DNA from: Flavobacteriaceae bacterium
GTDB taxonomy: Bacteria > Bacteroidota > Bacteroidia > Flavobacteriales > Flavobacteriaceae
Direction: 5' to 3'
Length of the DNA stretch: 10,125 nucleotides
Assembly (NCBI GenBank): GCA_002729755.1
Contig: PBYT01000010.1
Coordinates: forward strand, 1 to 10,125
The notes beneath the pieces were generated by a model, which was given only the letters and a program-made list of their open reading frames with translations, made no database searches and was not told the origin of the DNA. How positions within the stretch are numbered: position 1 is the stretch's first letter; each line of letters starts with the position of its first letter. The position numbers and the translations under genes were made by a program. Positions 6,868-10,125 of this stretch are shown here, in pieces.

Positions 6868-8109
6868 ATGAAAATGAAAAGTTTTTACACAAGTTTACTT
6901 TTAACTCTTGTAATTAATTCCATAATTTATTCTCAAGAGTTTAATTCTAATAAATTAATAGCTGATATAGAATATTTATCTAGCGATCAACTTGAGGGAA
7001 GGTTTGCAGGAACAAAAGGTGAAAAAGCTGCTGCAAATTATATAGCTGATAGATTTGAAAGATTAAATCTTAAGAAATTAAGTAAGGGGTATATTCAAAA
7101 TTTTAGTTTTATACTTCCAAACAGTCCACATGAAGGAATCTTATATAATTCATATAATAAAGATCAGACAGATGCTATTAATGTAGTCGGATATCTGGAT
7201 AATAATAGAGAAAATACAATTATAATTGGAGCTCACTATGATCATATAGGATATGGAGGTATATACTCTTTAGACACAGATCGAATAGAAAAAAATAAAA
7301 TCCATAATGGTGCTGATGATAATGCTAGTGGAGTTGCATTACTTCTTAATCTTGCTGAGCGACTTATAAAAGAAAATAATTCAAATAATAACTATTTATT
7401 TATTGCATTTTCAGCAGAAGAATTAGGGTTAATAGGTTCAAAATATTTTGTTGAAAATCCTTTAATAGATCTAAAAAATGCAAATTATATGATAAACCTT
7501 GATATGGTTGGTAGGCTTAACACAGACAAAGAATTATCTGTTTTTGGTGCTGGAACATCACCTGTATTTAAACAGGTTATAAATTCTACAAATAATAATT
7601 TTTCACTTAAGATAATTGATGATGGAATTGGACCATCAGATCATACATCTTTCTATAATAAAGGAATTCCTGTGCTTTTTTTTAATTCAGGATCTCACCA
7701 AGATTATCATAAGTCTTCTGATGATTTTGAATTAATAAATTTTGATGGAATGATTGAAATATCAAATTATGTTTTTGATATAATTCATGAATTAAACAAT
7801 TTTGGGAAATTGAATTTTAGAGAAACTGTTTCTGAACAACCAACAGTCTCTAGATTTGAGGTATCTCTTAGAGTTATGCCAGATTATGTTTATGAAAAGG
7901 AAGGTATGAAGGCTGACCAAATATTAAAAGGTGGACCTGCTGACAAGGCTGGATTAATTGATGGAGATGTAATCATTAAAGTTGGTGAATATTATATAAA
8001 AGATATATATGCATATATGAATGCTCTATCAAATTTCAAGAATGGAGATGAAACTACCGTTGTTATCTTAAGAAATGGAAAAGAGATTGAATTTAAAGTC
8101 AAGTTTTAA
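6868..8109 (+). CDS. secreted M28 zinc aminopeptidase with C-terminal PDZ domain
   Basis: This is a probable exported co-catalytic zinc peptidase of family M28 (413 residues). A signal peptide covers about 1-23 (ending IIYSQ). The peptidase domain (about 28-312) shows all expected residues: H123 in GAHYDH, D151 in NGADDNASG, the catalytic/metal pair E184/E185 in FSAEELGLIGS, D212 in NLDMVG, and H281 in DYHKSSDD. Residues about 330-413 form a PDZ domain with KGGPADKAGLIDGDVIIKV, which may recognise substrate ends or partner proteins. M28 enzymes with this architecture are common in Bacteroidota and usually remove N-terminal residues from peptides outside the cytoplasm. No frame or active-site defect is seen. 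The gene is divergent from the PD40 propeller gene, with its own -7 box. The next gene lies 240 bases downstream, so it is probably transcribed alone. Confidence 0.93.
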   Translation: MKMKSFYTSLLLTLVINSIIYSQEFNSNKLIADIEYLSSDQLEGRFAGTKGEKAAANYIADRFERLNLKKLSKGYIQNFSFILPNSPHEGILYNSYNKDQTDAINVVGYLDNNRENTIIIGAHYDHIGYGGIYSLDTDRIEKNKIHNGADDNASGVALLLNLAERLIKENNSNNNYLFIAFSAEELGLIGSKYFVENPLIDLKNANYMINLDMVGRLNTDKELSVFGAGTSPVFKQVINSTNNNFSLKIIDDGIGPSDHTSFYNKGIPVLFFNSGSHQDYHKSSDDFELINFDGMIEISNYVFDIIHELNNFGKLNFRETVSEQPTVSRFEVSLRVMPDYVYEKEGMKADQILKGGPADKAGLIDGDVIIKVGEYYIKDIYAYMNALSNFKNGDETTVVILRNGKEIEFKVKF

Positions 8110-8131
8110 AATTCAATAATATTAGGTTTAA

Positions 8132-8203
8132 GATGAAGTCCAAGAAAAGCACAACATGCCAGGGGCAAACTTCTCAGAATTTGACTTTACTGATTACCGT
8201 TGA
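8132..8203 (+). pseudogene. possible orphan C-terminal coding remnant
   Basis: In the spacer after the peptidase gene, a short frame between TAA (8129-8131) and TGA (8201-8203) encodes DEVQEKHNMPGANFSEFD then FTDYR. Local GC content is visibly higher than in the flanking AT-rich DNA and the peptide looks like the end of a soluble protein. There is no start codon or upstream continuation, and I cannot name a family. It may be chance; confidence is low. An alternative 24-codon ATG frame (8133-8207) overlaps it and looks less protein-like. Confidence 0.2.
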
Positions 8204-8240
8204 GTAATTTAAGAAGTATGTTTTTGAATCCTTCTTTTTC

Positions 8241-8273
8241 TTTCTAAATAATTGATTATCAACTATTTAGAAA
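8241..8273. repeat. 33-nt near-perfect inverted repeat (hairpin or regulator site)
   Basis: TTTCTAAATA (8241-8250) is mirrored by TATTTAGAAA (8264-8273), and the interior TTGAT/ATCAA continues the symmetry, with one A/C mismatch and a central T. It has no T run on either strand in terminator position, so it is not a standard intrinsic terminator. It lies about 130 bases after the M28 stop and about 50 bases before the porin -7 box, so it may be a folded mRNA 3' end or a dimeric regulator site. Confidence 0.7.
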
Positions 8274-8323
8274 TACCGTTAACAAAGTAGTTATTTTTAT
8301 TTAGATTAATTATAAATAAGTAT

Positions 8324-8331
8324 TATATTTG
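8324..8331 (+). promoter_or_regulatory. Bacteroidota -7 promoter element for the porin gene
   Basis: TATATTTG matches TAnnTTTG exactly. It would start transcription near 8336-8338, about 13 bases before the proposed ATC start at 8350. That fits translation beginning there and not at the ATG at 8479. No clear -33 element is seen. Confidence 0.6.
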
Positions 8332-8340
8332 TCGACAAAT
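8327..8340. promoter_or_regulatory. 14-bp perfect palindrome overlapping the porin promoter
   Basis: ATTTGTCGACAAAT is fully self-complementary. It overlaps the last five bases of the -7 box and runs across the expected transcription start. A repressor dimer bound there would block transcription. The regulator is unknown. Confidence 0.45.
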
Positions 8341-8349
8341 TAATTAGTA

Positions 8350-9486
8350 ATCAAAAATAAAATTTCAGTTTTACTATTACTAGCTTTTGCTTTTACATCT
8401 GTAGTTGCTCAAAATGCAGAACAGCTTAATAGTTACCAACAACAATTTCAAAACCTTGCAAATCTTGAATCAGGTCTTATGATTGGAGGTTATGGTGAGG
8501 TTACATATAACGATCCAGATGAAGGAGCTTCTGAATTAGATGTTCAGAGACTTGTTATTCTTTTAGCATATAAATTTGACGATAGAGTATCATTTATAAC
8601 TGAGATTGAATATGAACACGTAAAAGAAGTTTATATTGAACAGGCATGGTTAAACTATGCCTTAAATGACAATACAAATTTAAGAGCAGGACTGCTTCTT
8701 GTTCCTATGGGCATTGTTAATGAATATCATGAACCTACAACATATAATGGTGTTGAAAGACCAACCTTAGATAATAAAATTGTTCCTACTACATGGAGAG
8801 AGATAGGTATAGGGGTTTCAGGAAGATTGAATAATATGAACATGAGATATCAAGCTTATATTATGAATGGTCCAAAATCATATGATGGGGCATATAAAAT
8901 GAAAGGGGCTAATGGATTAAGAGGCGGAAGACAAAAAGGAGCTGAGTCTATTGGGAGTAATCCAAATTTTGCTTCAAGACTTGATTTTTATGGAATTCTA
9001 GGATTAAGACTTGGAATATCATATTACAATGGAAAAACTCAAACAATTGATAAGAGTATGATTGGCACTCAAGTTGGAATCTCAATGACAGGGCTTGATG
9101 CAAGATATGTTAAGAATAACTTCTCTGCTAGATATCAATATATCAATGCAAATTTAACAGATACTAATCAATATAATCGTGTAAGCGGAAAGGATCTAGG
9201 ATCACAAATGTCAGGATATTATGTAGAGGCTGCTTATAACCTTCTACCAATAGATGCAAGACAAAGATTTGATGTTTTTGTTAGATACGAAGACTTAGAT
9301 CAACATAAATCTGTTACTCAATCTTTAAGAAAAAACTTGTCTTATCATATGCAAGAATGGACAGTAGGAGTATCTTATCATTTATCTAAAGGTTCAGTTT
9401 TTAAAATGGATTATCAGTCCAAAGGAACTGCTGCAAATGATAATACTAAAGGTCAAATTAATATGGGTATAGGTGTTTTCTTTTAA
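8350..9486 (+). CDS. OprO/P-like outer-membrane porin with non-standard or lost start codon
   Basis: The product looks like a beta-barrel porin of the OprO/OprP-like type: GGYGEVTYND near the N-terminus, alternating amphipathic strands, the segment YNGVERPTLDNKIVPTTWRE, and a terminal barrel motif ending GIGVFF. The first in-frame ATG (8479) would yield 335 residues without an export signal. Reading back from it, the frame stays open to TAA at 8341 and encodes a complete signal peptide, KNKISVLLLLAFAFTSVVA, cleaved before QNAEQ. No ATG, GTG or TTG occurs upstream in that frame; ATC at 8350 sits exactly where the initiator should be. A single C-to-G change would restore ATG. I therefore extend the gene to 8350 (378 residues). 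Either ATC is used as a weak start, the start has been mutated, or there is a base error. Substrate is unknown; the FMN-binding protein follows 40 bases later. Confidence 0.8.
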   Translation: MKNKISVLLLLAFAFTSVVAQNAEQLNSYQQQFQNLANLESGLMIGGYGEVTYNDPDEGASELDVQRLVILLAYKFDDRVSFITEIEYEHVKEVYIEQAWLNYALNDNTNLRAGLLLVPMGIVNEYHEPTTYNGVERPTLDNKIVPTTWREIGIGVSGRLNNMNMRYQAYIMNGPKSYDGAYKMKGANGLRGGRQKGAESIGSNPNFASRLDFYGILGLRLGISYYNGKTQTIDKSMIGTQVGISMTGLDARYVKNNFSARYQYINANLTDTNQYNRVSGKDLGSQMSGYYVEAAYNLLPIDARQRFDVFVRYEDLDQHKSVTQSLRKNLSYHMQEWTVGVSYHLSKGSVFKMDYQSKGTAANDNTKGQINMGIGVFF

Positions 9487-9526
9487 AACTTAATTAGAGA
9501 GATATACCATCATGCAATTTTAAAAC

Positions 9527-10048
9527 TTGAAGAAACTTTATCCAAAAATATTATTAGCTTGTCTAGCTTATGTTTTGTTTAGTCCAACTTTTGCTATTGG
9601 TCAAAAAATTGACAAAAAGGTAGGTAAGGAAATTCAAAAAACCTTTTCAATCAAAAATTTTGATGTGAAAAAAACCATAAACCAAGATTTTGAAGATTAC
9701 TTATCTAATAGATTACTATCTGTTTATTCTAATAACGATATTATTGGTTACGCATATATTGGCACAGCTCCAAGTCAAACTAAATATTTTGATTATTTAG
9801 TGTTATTTGATAAAGAGATTGTTATTAAATCAATTAAAATTCTAATCTATAGGGAAGACTATGGAAGTGAAATAGGTAGCAAAAGATGGCTTAAACAATT
9901 TATAGGCAAATCACTTTACGACAAGTTTGTTTACAGAGAAAATATTGCAGCCATTTCTGGAGCAACAATTTCTGTAAATTCAATTACTGATGCAATTAAT
10001 GAGTTAATTATTTATTTAAATACACTTAAAAGAGAGCATTTACTTTGA
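9527..10048 (+). CDS. exported FMN-binding-domain protein
   Basis: The protein (173 residues) carries a signal peptide (about 1-26, ending FAIGQ) followed by one small FMN_bind domain of the kind found in NqrC, RnfG and related redox proteins. The key motif is ISGATIS (143-149), in which T147 would carry FMN by a phosphoester bond put in place by ApbE. The upstream aspartate usual in DxxSGAT is A141 here, so covalent flavinylation is uncertain. YIGTAPS (77-83), then the strand IVIKSIKILIYRED (98-111) and WLKQFIGKSL (121-130), fit the domain. Start choice is TTG at 9527, because the in-frame ATG at 9512 meets a stop after three codons (ATG CAA TTT TAA). It follows the porin by 40 bases and is probably in the same operon. 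A role in envelope electron transfer is inferred from the family. Confidence 0.82.
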   Translation: MKKLYPKILLACLAYVLFSPTFAIGQKIDKKVGKEIQKTFSIKNFDVKKTINQDFEDYLSNRLLSVYSNNDIIGYAYIGTAPSQTKYFDYLVLFDKEIVIKSIKILIYREDYGSEIGSKRWLKQFIGKSLYDKFVYRENIAAISGATISVNSITDAINELIIYLNTLKREHLL

Positions 10049-10110
10049 AATTAAAAGAAGTCTTAATATTTTTTAATTTATATCAATACTGTATCCTATT
10101 GAAAAATTAA
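10045..10110 (+). CDS. possible start of another gene, short or frameshifted
   Basis: A TTG at 10045 overlaps the stop of the FMN-binding gene (TTGA) and begins the frame KLKEVLIFFNLYQYCILLKN, which ends at TAA 10108-10110. A different frame encodes ISILYPIEKLNKSLF and stays open to the window end. Joined by one base change near 10077-10083 they would give a hydrophobic N-terminus running into a longer protein. The evidence is thin: only 80 bases are visible, and the true next gene may start outside the window. Confidence 0.25.
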   Translation: MKLKEVLIFFNLYQYCILLKN

Positions 10111-10125
10111 ATAAATCATTATTTA

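Noticed and set aside
9512..9523. ATG at 9512 as start of the FMN-binding gene
   Set aside because: It is in frame but meets TAA after three codons, so it can only be a tiny upstream frame or a lost start; TTG at 9527 gives the complete signal peptide.
1..10125. CRISPR array, transposase or phage genes
   Set aside because: No regularly spaced repeats were seen, and none of the intact reading frames resembles a transposase, integrase or phage protein.

Overview
The window looks like chromosomal DNA from an AT-rich member of the Bacteroidota, most likely a flavobacterium-like lineage. The signs are coding regions of roughly 28-30% GC, very few Shine-Dalgarno sequences, three sites matching the Bacteroidota -7 promoter element TAnnTTTG, signal peptides that end in forms such as YSQ, NAQ, VAQ or GQ, and a tRNA gene without an encoded CCA end.

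Layout. Positions 1-325 hold no intact gene, only a possible decayed minus-strand reading frame. A small secreted, beta-rich protein of unknown function follows (326-778). Its stop codon lies inside a 25-bp exact copy of its own start region, and that copy leads into a frameshifted mini-gene (788-923). A minus-strand tRNA-Val(TAC) has a clear terminator and a -7 box. Next come a homocysteine S-methyltransferase and an eight-helix DUF1295 membrane protein in a tight pair (1195-2925). They are followed by a second tight pair, an SDR16C-type short-chain dehydrogenase and a lipoprotein alkyl sulfatase (3103-5656). Immediately after the sulfatase stop lies a stub of a second, diverged DUF1295 gene end (5657-5749), so the SDR/sulfatase pair is bracketed by two copies of the DUF1295 3' end.

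The right half carries a minus-strand secreted PD40 beta-propeller protein and, divergent from it across 39 bp, a secreted M28 zinc aminopeptidase with a C-terminal PDZ domain. After a spacer with a 33-nt inverted repeat and a promoter-overlapping palindrome comes an OprO/P-like porin gene whose signal peptide is only readable if translation starts at a non-standard codon. A TTG-start periplasmic FMN-binding-domain protein and the possible start of another gene follow.

How the genes may work together. The sulfatase would release a fatty or other hydrophobic alcohol from a sulfate ester at the cell envelope, and the SDR could oxidise it. The DUF1295 protein may act on a related lipid or isoprenoid substrate. 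The propeller and the M28 peptidase look like an envelope protein-turnover pair. The porin and FMN-binding protein form an envelope module, possibly redox-linked. All of these pathway links are inference from gene order and family knowledge. Several apparent single-base disruptions (788-923, 8350, 9512-9529, perhaps 10045 onward) suggest either local gene decay or sequence errors.
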